From NCBI RefSeq assembly GCF_900659635.1, contig NZ_CAACVB010000045.1, positions 1-41,772 on the forward strand: a stretch of DNA of 41,772 bases. The letters run 5' to 3'. A program made the translations under genes and the position numbers. Below, in pieces: positions 8,215 to 17,086 of this stretch. The notes below the pieces were generated by a model. The model ran no database searches, was not told the origin of the DNA, and saw nothing but the letters and a program-made list of their open reading frames with translations. How positions within the stretch are numbered: the first letter of the stretch is position 1; every line of letters starts with the position of its first letter. The stretch comes from Actinomadura roseirufa. Lineage in GTDB: Bacteria > Actinomycetota > Actinomycetes > Streptosporangiales > Streptosporangiaceae.

Positions 8215-9396
8215 ATGACCTTTTCCAAGGCGCGGCTCCATCGCCTGCGCGAGACCATGGCCGCGCACGTGGAGCGGGACGCGGTGCCGGGCGTCGTCAC
8301 GGTCCTGTCCCGGCACGGCGAGACCCACGTCGAGGCGATCGGCGCGGCCACGCTGAGCGGCACCGCGATGCGCGCCGACACGATCTTCCGGATCTCCTCG
8401 ATGACCAAGCCCGTCGTGGCCGTGGCGGCGCTGACGCTCGTCGAGGAGTGCAGGCTGCGGCTGGACGACCCGGTGGACGCCCTCCTGCCCGAGCTGGCGT
8501 CCCGGCGCGTCCTGCGCCGTATCGACGGCCCGCTGGACGACACCGTCCCCGCGGCGCGCTCCATCACGGTCCGGGACCTGCTCGACTTCCGCTGCGGCCT
8601 CGGCGTGGCGATGGACCTCTCCACCTTCGGGACGCCGTTCGACGCCGCCGTGCGCGAGATGGACATCATGGGCTTCGGCCCCCCGCGTCCGGATGCGCCC
8701 CACACCCCGGACGAGTGGCTGCATCTTGTCGGAACACTCCCGCTCCAGGCCCAGCCGGGCGAACGGTGGCTCTACACCACCGGCTCCACCATCCTCGGGA
8801 TCCTGCTGGAGCGCGTCACCGGGCGTCCCCTGGAACAGTTCCTGCGCGAACGCCTCTTCGAGCCGCTGGGCATGCGCGACACGGGCTTCTCGGTGCCGCC
8901 GCCCGCGCGGGCCCGCCTCGCCGACGCCTGCTCGATGGACGACCAGGACGGCGGGCTCACCCTCTACGACGGCGCCGACGGCCGGTGGAGCCGGCCGCCC
9001 GCCCTCCCCGACGGTGCCGCCGGGCTCGTCTCGACCGCCGCCGACTACCTCGCGTTCGCGCGGATGCTCCACTCGGGCGGCGTCCACGACGGCGAGCGGG
9101 TGCTGTCGCGTCCGGCGGTCGAGCTGATGACCACCGACCAGCTCGGCGCCGGGCAGCACGCCGCCGCGCTCGGCGCCGCCCGCGGCTGGGGGCTCGGCGT
9201 CTCGGTCGTGCTGCGCCGCGACGAGCTGTACGCGACGCCGGGCCGGTACGGGTGGGACGGCGGCCTCGGCACCACCTGGGCGAACGACCCCGCCGAGGAT
9301 CTGGTCGCGATCCTGCTGACCCAGCGGCCGATGCACCCGGCGCGCTCTCCGCTGCACGCCGACTTCTGGAACTCGGTCTACCAGGCCCTGGAGTGA
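8215..9396 (+). CDS. Serine hydrolase of the beta-lactamase/class C esterase family
   Basis: A 393-residue protein with the penicillin-binding/beta-lactamase fold. The nucleophile motif S62-x-x-K65 is in FRISSMTKP, the second motif region is Y187TT in RWLYTTGSTILG, and the third-motif region is GWDGGLGTTWANDP near the C-terminus. No signal peptide is seen, so it is probably cytosolic and more likely an esterase or peptidase of the EstB type than a drug-inactivating beta-lactamase. ATG 8215 has CGGAG nine bases upstream. Its last 19 bases overlap the convergent permease gene. The substrate is unknown. Confidence 0.88.
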   Translation: MTFSKARLHRLRETMAAHVERDAVPGVVTVLSRHGETHVEAIGAATLSGTAMRADTIFRISSMTKPVVAVAALTLVEECRLRLDDPVDALLPELASRRVLRRIDGPLDDTVPAARSITVRDLLDFRCGLGVAMDLSTFGTPFDAAVREMDIMGFGPPRPDAPHTPDEWLHLVGTLPLQAQPGERWLYTTGSTILGILLERVTGRPLEQFLRERLFEPLGMRDTGFSVPPPARARLADACSMDDQDGGLTLYDGADGRWSRPPALPDGAAGLVSTAADYLAFARMLHSGGVHDGERVLSRPAVELMTTDQLGAGQHAAALGAARGWGLGVSVVLRRDELYATPGRYGWDGGLGTTWANDPAEDLVAILLTQRPMHPARSPLHADFWNSVYQALE

Positions 9397-10217
9397 TCCG
9401 GCGCGCGGGCGCCGCGCCGCGCCGTCACCGCGGTGACCACCGCTCCGACCGCGAAGATCAGCGTGCCCAGCACGTTGACCTGCGGCGGCGTGCCCGTCCG
9501 CGTCGAGCCGTAGACCCACAGCGGGAAGGTGACCGTCGCGCCGCTCGTGAAGCCGGTGATGACGAAGTCGTCGATCGACAGCACGAACGCCAGCAACGCC
9601 CCGGCGACCACGCCCGGCATGATCATCGGCAGGGTCACCAGCCGGAACCGCGTCCACGGCCCGGCCCCGAGATCCCGCGCCGCCTCCTCCACCGCCGGAT
9701 CCAGCCCCACCACGCGGGCGCGCACCGTCACCGCGACGAACGCGATGGAGAACATCACGTGCGCGAGCAGGATCGTCAGATAGCCGCGCGGCAGGCCGAA
9801 CGTCACGAACATCGACAGCAGCGAGGCGCCCATCACGACCTCCGGGCAGGAGATCGCCATGAGCAGCAGGAGGCCGGTCGCGCCCCCGCCGCGGAACCGG
9901 TACCGGCCGAGCGCGAGGCCCGCGAGCGTTCCCGCGACCGTGCTGAGCAGCGTGCTCAGCAGTGCGATCGTCAGCGAGTTCACCACCGCCGTGACGAGGT
10001 CGTCCTTGTCGAGCAGGTGGGCGTACCACCTGAGGGTGAACCCCTCCCAGCGGTAGTTCTGCTTACCGTGCACGTCGTTGAACCCGAACGCGATCATGAT
10101 CGCGACGGGCAGTATCAGCCAGCCGATCAGCAGCAGCGTGTAGGCGTGCAGGCCGTCGACGCGGCGTCGGCGGGGCGTCCCCCGCCGGGCGGGCGCCGGC
10201 CTCGTGCGCGTCGTCAT
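9378..10217 (-). CDS. potC: Polyamine-type ABC transporter permease (PotC-like)
   Basis: A 279-residue inner-membrane permease with about six TM helices and the EAA loop that docks the ATPase (EEAARDLGAGPWTRFRLVTLPMIMPG). Other family marks are LALGRYRF, SCPEVVMGASL and FVLSIDDFVITGFTSG, close to PotC of spermidine/putrescine systems. The ATG overlaps the stop of the preceding permease (ATGA). It is the last gene of the five-gene operon; its TAG stop lies inside the 3' end of the convergent hydrolase gene. Substrate is inferred from the neighbouring aldehyde dehydrogenase and binding protein. Confidence 0.9.
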   Translation of the reverse strand: MTTRTRPAPARRGTPRRRRVDGLHAYTLLLIGWLILPVAIMIAFGFNDVHGKQNYRWEGFTLRWYAHLLDKDDLVTAVVNSLTIALLSTLLSTVAGTLAGLALGRYRFRGGGATGLLLLMAISCPEVVMGASLLSMFVTFGLPRGYLTILLAHVMFSIAFVAVTVRARVVGLDPAVEEAARDLGAGPWTRFRLVTLPMIMPGVVAGALLAFVLSIDDFVITGFTSGATVTFPLWVYGSTRTGTPPQVNVLGTLIFAVGAVVTAVTARRGARAPDHSRAW

Positions 10218-11116
10218 CGTCCGGCCGCCTCCAGGACGTTCCGGGTGCCGAGCGCTCGCGCGTACGCGAAGACGCCGAGCAGCAGGATCGCCATCAGCGC
10301 GAACGACAGCGCCGAGGCGACCGGGTAGGCGCCGTTGTCGAAGTACTCCGACTGGATCACGTTGCCGATCATCGTGTCGCCCGGCCCGCCCAGCACCTCG
10401 GCGTTGACGTAGTCCGCCGACGCCGGGACGAACGTCAGGATCACGCCGGCGAACACCCCGGGCAGCGACAGCGGCAGCACGACACGCGCGAACGCCCCCG
10501 CGCGGCCGGCGTACAAGTCCCGCGCCGCCTCCACGACCCGCGGATCGATCCGCTCCAGCGCCACGTAGATCGGCAGGGCCATGAACGGCAGGAAGTTGTA
10601 GGTCAGCCCGGACACCACCGCGAAGCCGGTGTCCAGCACATGGAATCCCGGCGGCAGGATCCCGTGGCCGCGCAGCGGGCCGAGGACGGGCCCGTCGTCG
10701 GTCAGCACCAGCTTCCACGACACCGTCCGCAGGACGAACGACACGAAGTACGGGAGCAGGAGCAGCATCAGGTACGCCGTCTTCCCGCGGCCCCCGCGGA
10801 ACGCGATCCAGTACGCCGCAGGATAGGAGAGCACGGCGCACGCGACCGTCGCGAGCAGCCCGTACCAGAGCGACCGGACGAACTGGTCGCCGTAGGTGTG
10901 CAGCCCGTCGGTGTAGTTCCGCCAGTGGAAGGTCTGCCGGAACCCGTCGACGAGGTCGCCCGTCTGGAGCGACAACGACACCATCGCGACCATCGGGACC
11001 ACGAAGAACACCAGCAGCCACAGCCCGGCCGGCAGGACCATCAGGTAGGGCGCGAGCGCGCCGCGTACCCGCCCGGCGGACCCGCGCTCCCCGGTGCGAC
11101 CTGCGGAGTCCGCCAT
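10214..11116 (-). CDS. potB: Polyamine-type ABC transporter permease (PotB-like)
   Basis: A 300-residue permease with six predicted TM helices. Marks of the PotB family are LPYFVSFVLRTVSWKLVL, TYNFLPFMALPIYVALE, the EAA loop VEAARDLYAGRAGAFARVVLP and FVPASADYVNAEVLGG. ATG 11116 overlaps the stop of the binding-protein gene and its own stop overlaps potC, so potD-potB-potC are tightly coupled. It forms the channel with PotC. Two different permeases plus one ATPase is the standard polyamine importer layout. Confidence 0.9.
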   Translation of the reverse strand: MADSAGRTGERGSAGRVRGALAPYLMVLPAGLWLLVFFVVPMVAMVSLSLQTGDLVDGFRQTFHWRNYTDGLHTYGDQFVRSLWYGLLATVACAVLSYPAAYWIAFRGGRGKTAYLMLLLLPYFVSFVLRTVSWKLVLTDDGPVLGPLRGHGILPPGFHVLDTGFAVVSGLTYNFLPFMALPIYVALERIDPRVVEAARDLYAGRAGAFARVVLPLSLPGVFAGVILTFVPASADYVNAEVLGGPGDTMIGNVIQSEYFDNGAYPVASALSFALMAILLLGVFAYARALGTRNVLEAAGR

Positions 11117-12360
11117 CACGACCCCTTGGCGATCGGCTCGAAGGTCCTCTGGTAGCGGACCTCCTCGGCCTGCGTCAGCCGCCGGTAGTGCCGCAGCCGG
11201 GCCAGATCGCCCTCCGAGGGGAAGACCAGCGGGCTGGTGCTCAGCCGCGTCAGGTCCGCCCGGGCCTCGCCGGTCGCCCTCGCCGCGTCCGCCACGATGA
11301 TCTGCCTGGTCGCCGGAACGGGCGTGATGTAGTTGACGAACTCGGTGAGCGGCGCGTTGTTCGCGGGGACGTACAGCCAGTTCATGAGCGTCAGCGCGTC
11401 CACCGGGTTCTCGGCCGTCCTCGGGATGCAGAGGTTGTCGGTCCAGAGAGTGCCGCCCTCCCTCGGCACCACGAACCGCACGTCCGGGCCGGCGAGGCTG
11501 TACACGTCGCCCGACCACGCCATCGTCAGCCACACCTCGCCCTTGCTGACGGCGTCGACGTAGTCCTGCGTGTAGTACTTGCGGACGATCCCGCGGTCCC
11601 GCTGCTCGCGCAGCCTCGCCGCGGCCCTGTCCCAGTCGGCCGGGGTCGACCTCTCCGGGTCGACGCCGATCAGGAACATCCCGAAGCTGCCGAGTTCCTG
11701 CGAGTCGCCCATCATGCCGACCCGGCCCTTGTACTTCGGGTCGAACAGCTGCGCGATGCTGGTGATCTCCTCCTTCACGTACTTCGTGTTGTAGGCGATT
11801 CCCGTGATGCCCGACTCGTAGGGGACCGTGAACGCGTTGCCGGGGTCGTAGGACGGGTTCCTGAACGCCGCGCCGGCGTGCGCGGCGACGTTCGGCAGCC
11901 GGGACCGGTCCAGCGGCGCCAGATAGCCCAGCCGGCGGCACTTCTCCAGCTGGATGCCGTTCGTCATCACCATCAGGTCGAAGCCGATCGACTGGCCCGC
12001 CGCCAGCGGCGCCTGGATCTTGCCGAACCAGGGGCCGGTCTCCTGGATGACCTCCTTGTAGGAGACCGTGATGCCCGTCTCCTTCTCGAACGCCTTGATG
12101 GTCCGGTGGTCGTCCTGCATGTACCCGGGCCAGTTCGCCCAGCTCAGCTCGCCCGTCCCGGACCTGCCCGACCAGAACTCCCGCACGTCGTCCCGGCCGG
12201 CCTCCGCCCTTCTCCCCTGTCCCTTCACACCGCACGCCGACAGCGCGGCCGCGGCGCCCGCTGCGCCCAGCAGCCGCAGCGCGTCCCGCCGCGCGAGGGT
12301 GGAGCGTGCCATCCGCGGCCGCGTGAGACCGCGCGAGAACGCGGGATCGACCCCGCTCAC
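11116..12360 (-). CDS. potD: Polyamine-type ABC transporter substrate-binding lipoprotein (PotD-like), Tat signal
   Basis: A 414-residue binding protein. The signal has a twin-arginine motif (ARRDALRLLG) and an Ala-rich core ending in a lipobox (LSAC), so it is likely exported folded by Tat and lipid-anchored. Body motifs are LSWANWPGYM, FEKETGITVSYKEVI, DLMVMTNG, GNAFTVPYESGITGIAYN, YVDAVSKGEVWLTMAWSGD and DNLCIPRTAENPVDALTLMN, typical of PotD/PotF. GTG 12360 was chosen because GGAG lies seven bases before it and it overlaps the ATPase stop (GTGA). ATG 12312, closer to the signal, lacks a ribosome-binding site. Which polyamine it binds cannot be read. Confidence 0.9.
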   Translation of the reverse strand: MSGVDPAFSRGLTRPRMARSTLARRDALRLLGAAGAAAALSACGVKGQGRRAEAGRDDVREFWSGRSGTGELSWANWPGYMQDDHRTIKAFEKETGITVSYKEVIQETGPWFGKIQAPLAAGQSIGFDLMVMTNGIQLEKCRRLGYLAPLDRSRLPNVAAHAGAAFRNPSYDPGNAFTVPYESGITGIAYNTKYVKEEITSIAQLFDPKYKGRVGMMGDSQELGSFGMFLIGVDPERSTPADWDRAAARLREQRDRGIVRKYYTQDYVDAVSKGEVWLTMAWSGDVYSLAGPDVRFVVPREGGTLWTDNLCIPRTAENPVDALTLMNWLYVPANNAPLTEFVNYITPVPATRQIIVADAARATGEARADLTRLSTSPLVFPSEGDLARLRHYRRLTQAEEVRYQRTFEPIAKGS

Positions 12361-13514
12361 CGAGGGGCTCCAATGGCGTAGGAGTGAAGCGGATCCCACG
12401 ACAGCCACACGCCGTCCCCGCGGGCGGCGGCATCGTCGGCGGACGTGGCGTTCTGCTGGAACACGACCATGTCGGCGCCCGCGGACGTGGTCACGTTGTA
12501 GCTGGTCGAGGTGCCCAGGTAGACGACCTCGGTGACGGTCCCGCGGACACCGCACAGGCCGTCCGCCGGCTCGTCCGCCCCGATCCCGATCTTCTCCGGG
12601 CGGATGGTCAGCTCCAGCCGCTCCCCCACCGCGACCCGCAGCCCGTCCCGGACCGGCACCTCCACGCGCCCGTCCGGGCCGAAGGACAGCGCCGCCCGGC
12701 TCCCCCCGCCGGTGACCTCGCCGACCTCCCCGGCCAGCAGGTTCGACGTCCCGATGAACCCGGCCACGAACCGCGTCGCCGGACGCTCGTAGATCTCCCT
12801 CGGCGTGCCGAGCTGCTCGATCAGCCCCTCGTTCATGACCGCGATCCGGTCCGACATGGTGAGCGCCTCGTCCTGGTCGTGCGTCACGTACAGGAACGTG
12901 ATGCCGACCTCACGCTGGATCCGCTTCAGTTCCACCTGCATGGACTGGCGGAGCTTCAGGTCCAGCGCACCGAGCGGCTCGTCCAGCAGAAGCGCGCGGG
13001 GGCGGTTGACCAGCGCGCGCGCCAGCGCCACACGCTGCTGCTGCCCACCCGACAGCTCCGACGGACGGCGCCGCTCCCGTCCCGCCAGGTCGACGAGATC
13101 CAGCATCGCTCCCGTCCGCGCCCGGATCTCACCTTTGGGGACGCCGCGGCGGCGCAGCCCGAACGCGACGTTCTCGAACACGCTCATATGCGGGAACAGC
13201 GCGTACGACTGGAACACCGTGTTGACGTCCCGCCGGTTCGGCGGGACCCCGGTGACGCCGCGTCCGTGCAGGCGGACCTCGCCGGCCGTCGGCTCCTCGA
13301 AACCGGCGATCATCCGCAGCGTCGTGGTCTTGCCGCAGCCCGAAGGGCCGAGCAGGGAGAAGAACTCCCCCTGCCCGACCTCCAGATCGACGCCGCGGAC
13401 CGCGGCGACGTGCTCGCCATGGACGCGGAACGCCTTCTCCACTCCGGCGAGCTCGATGGCGGGAACCGCACGACCGGGGTCGTCGCGCGCGGGAGCGGGC
13501 TGGGTCTCGGTCAT
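12357..13514 (-). CDS. potA: Polyamine-type ABC transporter ATP-binding protein (PotA-like)
   Basis: A 385-residue ATPase that powers import. Walker A is GPSGCGKTT, the Q-loop is NTVFQSYALFPHM, the signature is LSGGQQQRVALARAL, Walker B is ALLLDEPLGALD and the H-loop is VTHDQ. A C-terminal TOBE region (about residues 280-385: LTIRPEKIGI, VTEVVYLGTSTSY) is characteristic of the PotA/CysA/MalK group. ATG 13514 has AAGGAA about 10 bases upstream; GTG 13532 is a weaker option. It lies 96 bp after the dehydrogenase stop and its own stop overlaps potD. Confidence 0.93.
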   Translation of the reverse strand: MTETQPAPARDDPGRAVPAIELAGVEKAFRVHGEHVAAVRGVDLEVGQGEFFSLLGPSGCGKTTTLRMIAGFEEPTAGEVRLHGRGVTGVPPNRRDVNTVFQSYALFPHMSVFENVAFGLRRRGVPKGEIRARTGAMLDLVDLAGRERRRPSELSGGQQQRVALARALVNRPRALLLDEPLGALDLKLRQSMQVELKRIQREVGITFLYVTHDQDEALTMSDRIAVMNEGLIEQLGTPREIYERPATRFVAGFIGTSNLLAGEVGEVTGGGSRAALSFGPDGRVEVPVRDGLRVAVGERLELTIRPEKIGIGADEPADGLCGVRGTVTEVVYLGTSTSYNVTTSAGADMVVFQQNATSADDAAARGDGVWLSWDPLHSYAIGAPR

Positions 13515-13610
13515 GGCAGGGGGTTCCTTCACGGGTCGGTGCGGCCCATGACCGCGCGGTCGGTCACTCCGGGGGACGCCACCCGCCCCGGCCGCGCCGG
13601 CGCTCGGCGG

Positions 13611-15035
13611 TCAGCCGCCGATGTAGTGCATGACGTGCTTGACGCGGGTGTAGTCCTCAAGTCCGTACATCGACAGGTCCTTGCCGTAGCCGGAGTGCTT
13701 GAAGCCGCCGTGCGGCATCTCCGACACCAGTGGGATATGGGTGTTGACCCACACGGCGCCGAAGTCGAGGGCCTTGCTCATCCGCATGGCCCGTCCGTGG
13801 TCGCGGGTCCACACGCTCGCGGCCAAACCGTACCTGACACCGTTCGCCCAGGCCACGGCCTGCTGCTCGTCCGAGAACCGCTGGACCGTGATGACCGGGC
13901 CGAACACCTCGTCCTGGACCAGCTCGTCGTCCTGGCGAAGCCCTCCGACGACCGTCGGCGCGAAGAAGTAGCCACGGTCACCGATCCGCTCACCGCCCGC
14001 GAGGACCTCCGCATGCCCCGGCACGCGCTCCACGAACCCCTGCACGCGCTCAAGCTGCCCCGCGCTGTTCACGGGACCGTAGAAGGCGTCCGTGTCGCTC
14101 GGAGGCCCGACCGCGGTTCCCTTGGCCGCCTCCGCCAAGGCGGCGGTGAAGTCGTCGTGCAACCGGTCCGCCACCAGCACGCGGGTGGCCGCCGTGCAGT
14201 CCTGGCCGGCGTTGAAGTACCCGGCCTCGGCGATGCTCGCCGCCGCGGACTCCACGTCCGCGTCGTCGAACACGACGACCGGCGCCTTGCCGCCCAGCTC
14301 CAGGTGCACCCGCTTGAGGTCCCTCGCCGCCGAGGCGGCGACCTCCATCCCCGCGCGCACGCTGCCGGTGATGGACACCATCTGCGGCACCGGATGCTCC
14401 ACGAGCGCGCGGCCCGTGTCCCGGTCACCGCACACCACGTTGAACACGCCCGCCGGAAGGAACTCCGCCGCGATCTCCGCCAGCAGCAGCGTGCTGACCG
14501 GGGTCGTCTCGGACGGCTTGAGCACCACCGTGTTCCCAGCCGCCAGCGCGGGGCCGATCTTCCAGCCCGCCATCATCATGGGGTAGTTCCAGGGCGTCAC
14601 CTGGGCGCACACCCCGATCGGCTCCCGCCTGATCGAGGACGTGTGGTCCGCCATGTACTCCCCGGTGGCCTTCCCCTCCAGCACCCGGGACGCCCCGGCG
14701 AAGAAGCGGAGGTTGTCCACCATCGGCGGCACCTCCTCCTCCAGGGTCAGCTGGATCGGCTTGCCGGTGTCGCGGCTCTCCGCCTCGACCAGCTCGCCCG
14801 CACGCGCCTCCACGGCGTCGGCGAACCGCAGCATCGCCAGGCTCCGCTCCCGCGGCGTGGCGTCACGCCAGGCGGGGAACGCGTCCGCGGCCGCCTGGAA
14901 GGCGGCGTCGACGTCACCGGCGCCCGACACCGGCGCCAGCGCGTACGGCTCGCCGGTACTCGGGTCGACCACCTCCTGGGTTCGCCCGTCCTTGGCGTCC
15001 ACGTACTCGCCGCCGATAAAGTTGCGCAGCCGCAT
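13611..15035 (-). CDS. Aldehyde dehydrogenase, gamma-aminobutyraldehyde dehydrogenase type
   Basis: A 474-residue NAD(P)-dependent aldehyde dehydrogenase. Substrate/cofactor marks are [20 protein letters not shown] (catalytic Asn), [23 protein letters not shown] (general base Glu) and GQDCTAATR (nucleophile Cys). Length and the GQDC-type active-site stretch resemble 4-aminobutyraldehyde dehydrogenases (PatD/YdcW), which oxidise the aldehyde formed from putrescine to GABA. ATG 15035 has GGGAGGG upstream. First gene of the minus-strand polyamine operon, divergent from an Lrp-type regulator. Assignment to putrescine breakdown rests on context; betaine aldehyde or other amino-aldehydes are possible. 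Confidence 0.85.
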   Translation of the reverse strand: MRLRNFIGGEYVDAKDGRTQEVVDPSTGEPYALAPVSGAGDVDAAFQAAADAFPAWRDATPRERSLAMLRFADAVEARAGELVEAESRDTGKPIQLTLEEEVPPMVDNLRFFAGASRVLEGKATGEYMADHTSSIRREPIGVCAQVTPWNYPMMMAGWKIGPALAAGNTVVLKPSETTPVSTLLLAEIAAEFLPAGVFNVVCGDRDTGRALVEHPVPQMVSITGSVRAGMEVAASAARDLKRVHLELGGKAPVVVFDDADVESAAASIAEAGYFNAGQDCTAATRVLVADRLHDDFTAALAEAAKGTAVGPPSDTDAFYGPVNSAGQLERVQGFVERVPGHAEVLAGGERIGDRGYFFAPTVVGGLRQDDELVQDEVFGPVITVQRFSDEQQAVAWANGVRYGLAASVWTRDHGRAMRMSKALDFGAVWVNTHIPLVSEMPHGGFKHSGYGKDLSMYGLEDYTRVKHVMHYIGG

Positions 15036-15108
15036 CCTCGACCCTCCCTGGGCACCTTTGCCCGCCGTGTCCTGATGGCCCGACCCTGACAGAGGATCAG
15101 GCCCAATA

Positions 15109-15154
15109 CAAGTGATTCCGTTCTTACGATCAAGTTTCACGACTGATTCACTTG
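15109..15154. promoter_or_regulatory. Putative Lrp-type operator with CAAGTGA arms
   Basis: CAAGTGA at 15109-15115 and its exact inverse TCACTTG at 15148-15154 frame a central related copy CAAGTTTCAC starting at 15131, 22 bp from the first. The set lies midway between the divergent dehydrogenase and Lrp genes. Two-turn spacing and symmetry fit binding by an oligomeric Lrp/AsnC protein; binding is inferred. Confidence 0.5.
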
Positions 15155-15195
15155 AACCGACCGCTTGCACCCCTGTCGCACCGAGGAGGCCAACG

Positions 15196-15684
15196 ATGCC
15201 GGGACAGCCGCCCGCCCGCCGGGGCTCGGCCCGCCCCGCCGTCCCGCTCGACGAGACCGCCAGGCAGATCATCGAGCAGCTCCAGCAGGACGGGCGGCGC
15301 TCCTACGCGGCCATCGGCAAGGCCGTCGGCCTCTCCGAGGCCGCCGTCCGCCAGCGCGTCCAGCGGCTCCTCGACTCCGGCGTCATGCAGATCGTCGGCG
15401 TCACCGACCCCCTCATGCTCGGCTTCTCCCGGCGGCTGATGGTCGGCGTCAGGTGCGAGGGCGACCTGGAGCGGATCGCCGACGAGCTCGCCGCCGTCGA
15501 CGAGATCGACTACGTCGTCATCACCGCCGGCTCCTTCGACGTCCTCCTCGAACTGGTCTGCGAGGACGACGAACGCCTCCTGGAACTGCTCGGCCGCATC
15601 CGCGCCGTCCCCGGCGTCGTCTCCACCGAGAGCTTCGTCTATCTCAAGTCACGCAAACAGACCTACTCCTGGGGCGGCCGCTGA
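15196..15684 (+). CDS. Lrp/AsnC family transcriptional regulator
   Basis: A 162-residue regulator. The N-terminal winged helix (about residues 15-70) reads [38 protein letters not shown] in consecutive parts, typical of AsnC helix-turn-helix; the C-terminal RAM/effector domain contains [35 protein letters not shown] and [16 protein letters not shown] 15196 has GAGGAGG upstream. Divergent from the polyamine operon, so it likely controls it, with an amino acid or polyamine metabolite as effector. The symmetric CAAGTGA set between the two genes is the likely binding site. Confidence 0.93.
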   Translation: MPGQPPARRGSARPAVPLDETARQIIEQLQQDGRRSYAAIGKAVGLSEAAVRQRVQRLLDSGVMQIVGVTDPLMLGFSRRLMVGVRCEGDLERIADELAAVDEIDYVVITAGSFDVLLELVCEDDERLLELLGRIRAVPGVVSTESFVYLKSRKQTYSWGGR

Positions 15685-15766
15685 ACCGAGTTCTCGTCCT
15701 AAATGGGGATGCCCGAGCCGCTTCTCCCGGCGTACGTTGAAATGCCGTAAGGAAGGAGACCGGCCC

Positions 15767-16015
15767 ATGCCCGAGTCGGTTCGCCAGGGCCTTCCCGCCG
15801 ACGACCACATCGTCCTCCGCACTTCTCCCGAACAGCACCGCGCGCTCCTCAGGGCCGCCGACCTCATCGGCTGGACGCTCCACGACTACGTCCTGTCCGC
15901 CGCTCTGGACCGTGCCGAGCGCGACCTGCACGAACACGCCGCGTCCCAGGAGCCCCCGCCCCCGGAACCCCAGACCCCGGAACCCTTCGTCGCCGTGATA
16001 GCGGCCCTCACCTGA
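15767..16015 (+). CDS. DUF1778/TacA-like ribbon-helix-helix protein, orphan antitoxin-like
   Basis: An 82-residue protein. ATG 15767 has GGAAGGAG upstream. Residues about 10-55 (IVLRTSPEQHRALLRAADLI and WTLHDYVLSAALDRAERDL) match the pattern of DUF1778 antitoxins, which bind DNA as ribbon-helix-helix dimers and neutralise GNAT acetyltransferase toxins. The tail is Pro/Glu-rich (EPPPPEPQTPEP), where the toxin-binding segment would lie. No GNAT gene is adjacent: the next gene downstream is a HIT hydrolase on the other strand. It may be a stand-alone regulator. Family call is by motif likeness only. Confidence 0.65.
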   Translation: MPESVRQGLPADDHIVLRTSPEQHRALLRAADLIGWTLHDYVLSAALDRAERDLHEHAASQEPPPPEPQTPEPFVAVIAALT

Positions 16016-16048
16016 CGCACCGGACACGACGCCGCGCACGGCCCGCGT

Positions 16049-16471
16049 TCAGCCCCGCCCGCCGGAGGCGTCCGCGAGCCGTGCCGCGATCCCGGCCGCC
16101 TCGGCGTCGGACTCGTACTTCTGCCGCGGCCAGAAAAATCCGCGCAGACCGTCCTTCCGGTTCCGCGGCACGATGTGAACGTGGAGGTGCGGCACGCTCT
16201 GGCTGACGCGATTGTTCATGGCCACGAACGACCCCGCCGCCCCGAGCACCGACTCCATCGCCCCCGAGAGCCTTTGCGCGTGCCCGAAGAACGTCCCGAG
16301 CGACTCTCCCGGCAGATCCGTGAGCGTCTCATAGTGCGTCCGCGGAACCAGCAGGGTGTGCCCCTTGAACAGGGGCCGCATATCGAGAAAGGCGAACACA
16401 TCCCCCTCGTCCAGCACGACGTGCGCAGGCCGCTCACCCTTGACGATCTCGCAGAACACACAACTCTTCAC
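16049..16471 (-). CDS. HIT family (histidine triad) nucleotide hydrolase
   Basis: A 140-residue HIT protein that binds and hydrolyses nucleotide phosphoramidates or dinucleotides in the cytosol. The triad H95-x-H97-x-H99 is in SVPHLHVHIVPR, and C4-x-x-C7 with H38 suggest the Zn site of HinT-like members. GTG 16471 was chosen: it is preceded by AGGTGAGG and begins directly at the CVFCEIVKGE block. No operon partner is seen. Confidence 0.93.
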   Translation of the reverse strand: MKSCVFCEIVKGERPAHVVLDEGDVFAFLDMRPLFKGHTLLVPRTHYETLTDLPGESLGTFFGHAQRLSGAMESVLGAAGSFVAMNNRVSQSVPHLHVHIVPRNRKDGLRGFFWPRQKYESDAEAAGIAARLADASGGRG

Positions 16472-17086
16472 GCCCTCACCTCATCCTCCATTCTTCCGAC
16501 CCCCCCCCCCCGGCCACAACCCACCGCCACCCCCGGCCCCAGCCCCAGTTCTGGCCCACACCACCCCACACCTCCCCTTTCGCCGCAGCCCACCCGTCCC
16601 CTTTTCAGCCCGCCCCTTCCAGGTCCGGCGCTCCCCGCTCAATCCACGCACCCGAATTCCCGGCCACACCGCCTCCACTCCAAACGCACCGCCTCCAAAC
16701 CACTCGCCCCCCACACCGCGAACAACACTCAGCACGCACACACACCCCGCACTCCCCGCCCAACACCTCCAGGTCGCCGCCAGCACCTGCCCACACACCG
16801 TGCGCGACCCCACGCGATGCTCCAAGACACACGGCCCCGGCTCTCCCCCACCACCCCCCAACTCCGATATTCCTCGTGCAGGCACACGGCTTGGTCCTGA
16901 GCCACGACGTCCTGCCTGCGTGTACGCGTCCCTGGCCGGCAGCCGATCAATGTGGACAGTGGCAACCCGAGCAGGGTGCCGAGCATCGGTGCGTTCGAGC
17001 TCCCCGGCCCAGTGCTTCGGGGCGGTTACGCGTGGCTCGCAGGCCTAACGGGCGCCTTACGCTGCGATCGTTAGCGTCCGGGGACT
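16472..17086. other. Gene-free stretch, strongly C-rich on plus strand
   Basis: 615 bp between divergent HIT and ABC genes. From about 16497 to 16870 the plus strand is C/A-rich and G-poor and contains a C12 run at 16500-16511. Open frames here have low-complexity translations and no ribosome-binding site, so I call none coding. The last 200 bp before the ABC gene have normal composition and presumably hold its promoter; a TGTGGACAG at 16954 is a near match to a DnaA box. Confidence 0.6.

Noticed and set aside
8215..9396. Drug-resistance beta-lactamase
   Set aside because: No signal peptide, atypical second motif, and the class C/EstB fold is common in esterases and peptidases of actinomycetes.
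12384..15089. Very long plus-strand open frame antisense to potA and the dehydrogenase
   Set aside because: Low-complexity Arg/His/Gly translation; the minus strand has full ABC ATPase and aldehyde dehydrogenase motifs.
15737..15766. Upstream ATG start for the DUF1778-like gene
   Set aside because: ATG 15767 has a strong GGAAGGAG site; the upstream ATG would include that site inside the coding region.
16481..16885. Minus-strand open frame in the C-rich spacer
   Set aside because: Gly/Cys/Val-rich low-complexity product, no ribosome-binding site, explained by G-rich composition of that strand.
16870..17086. tRNA or other structured RNA before the ABC gene
   Set aside because: No cloverleaf with a T-loop GTTCGA and matching arms could be drawn.
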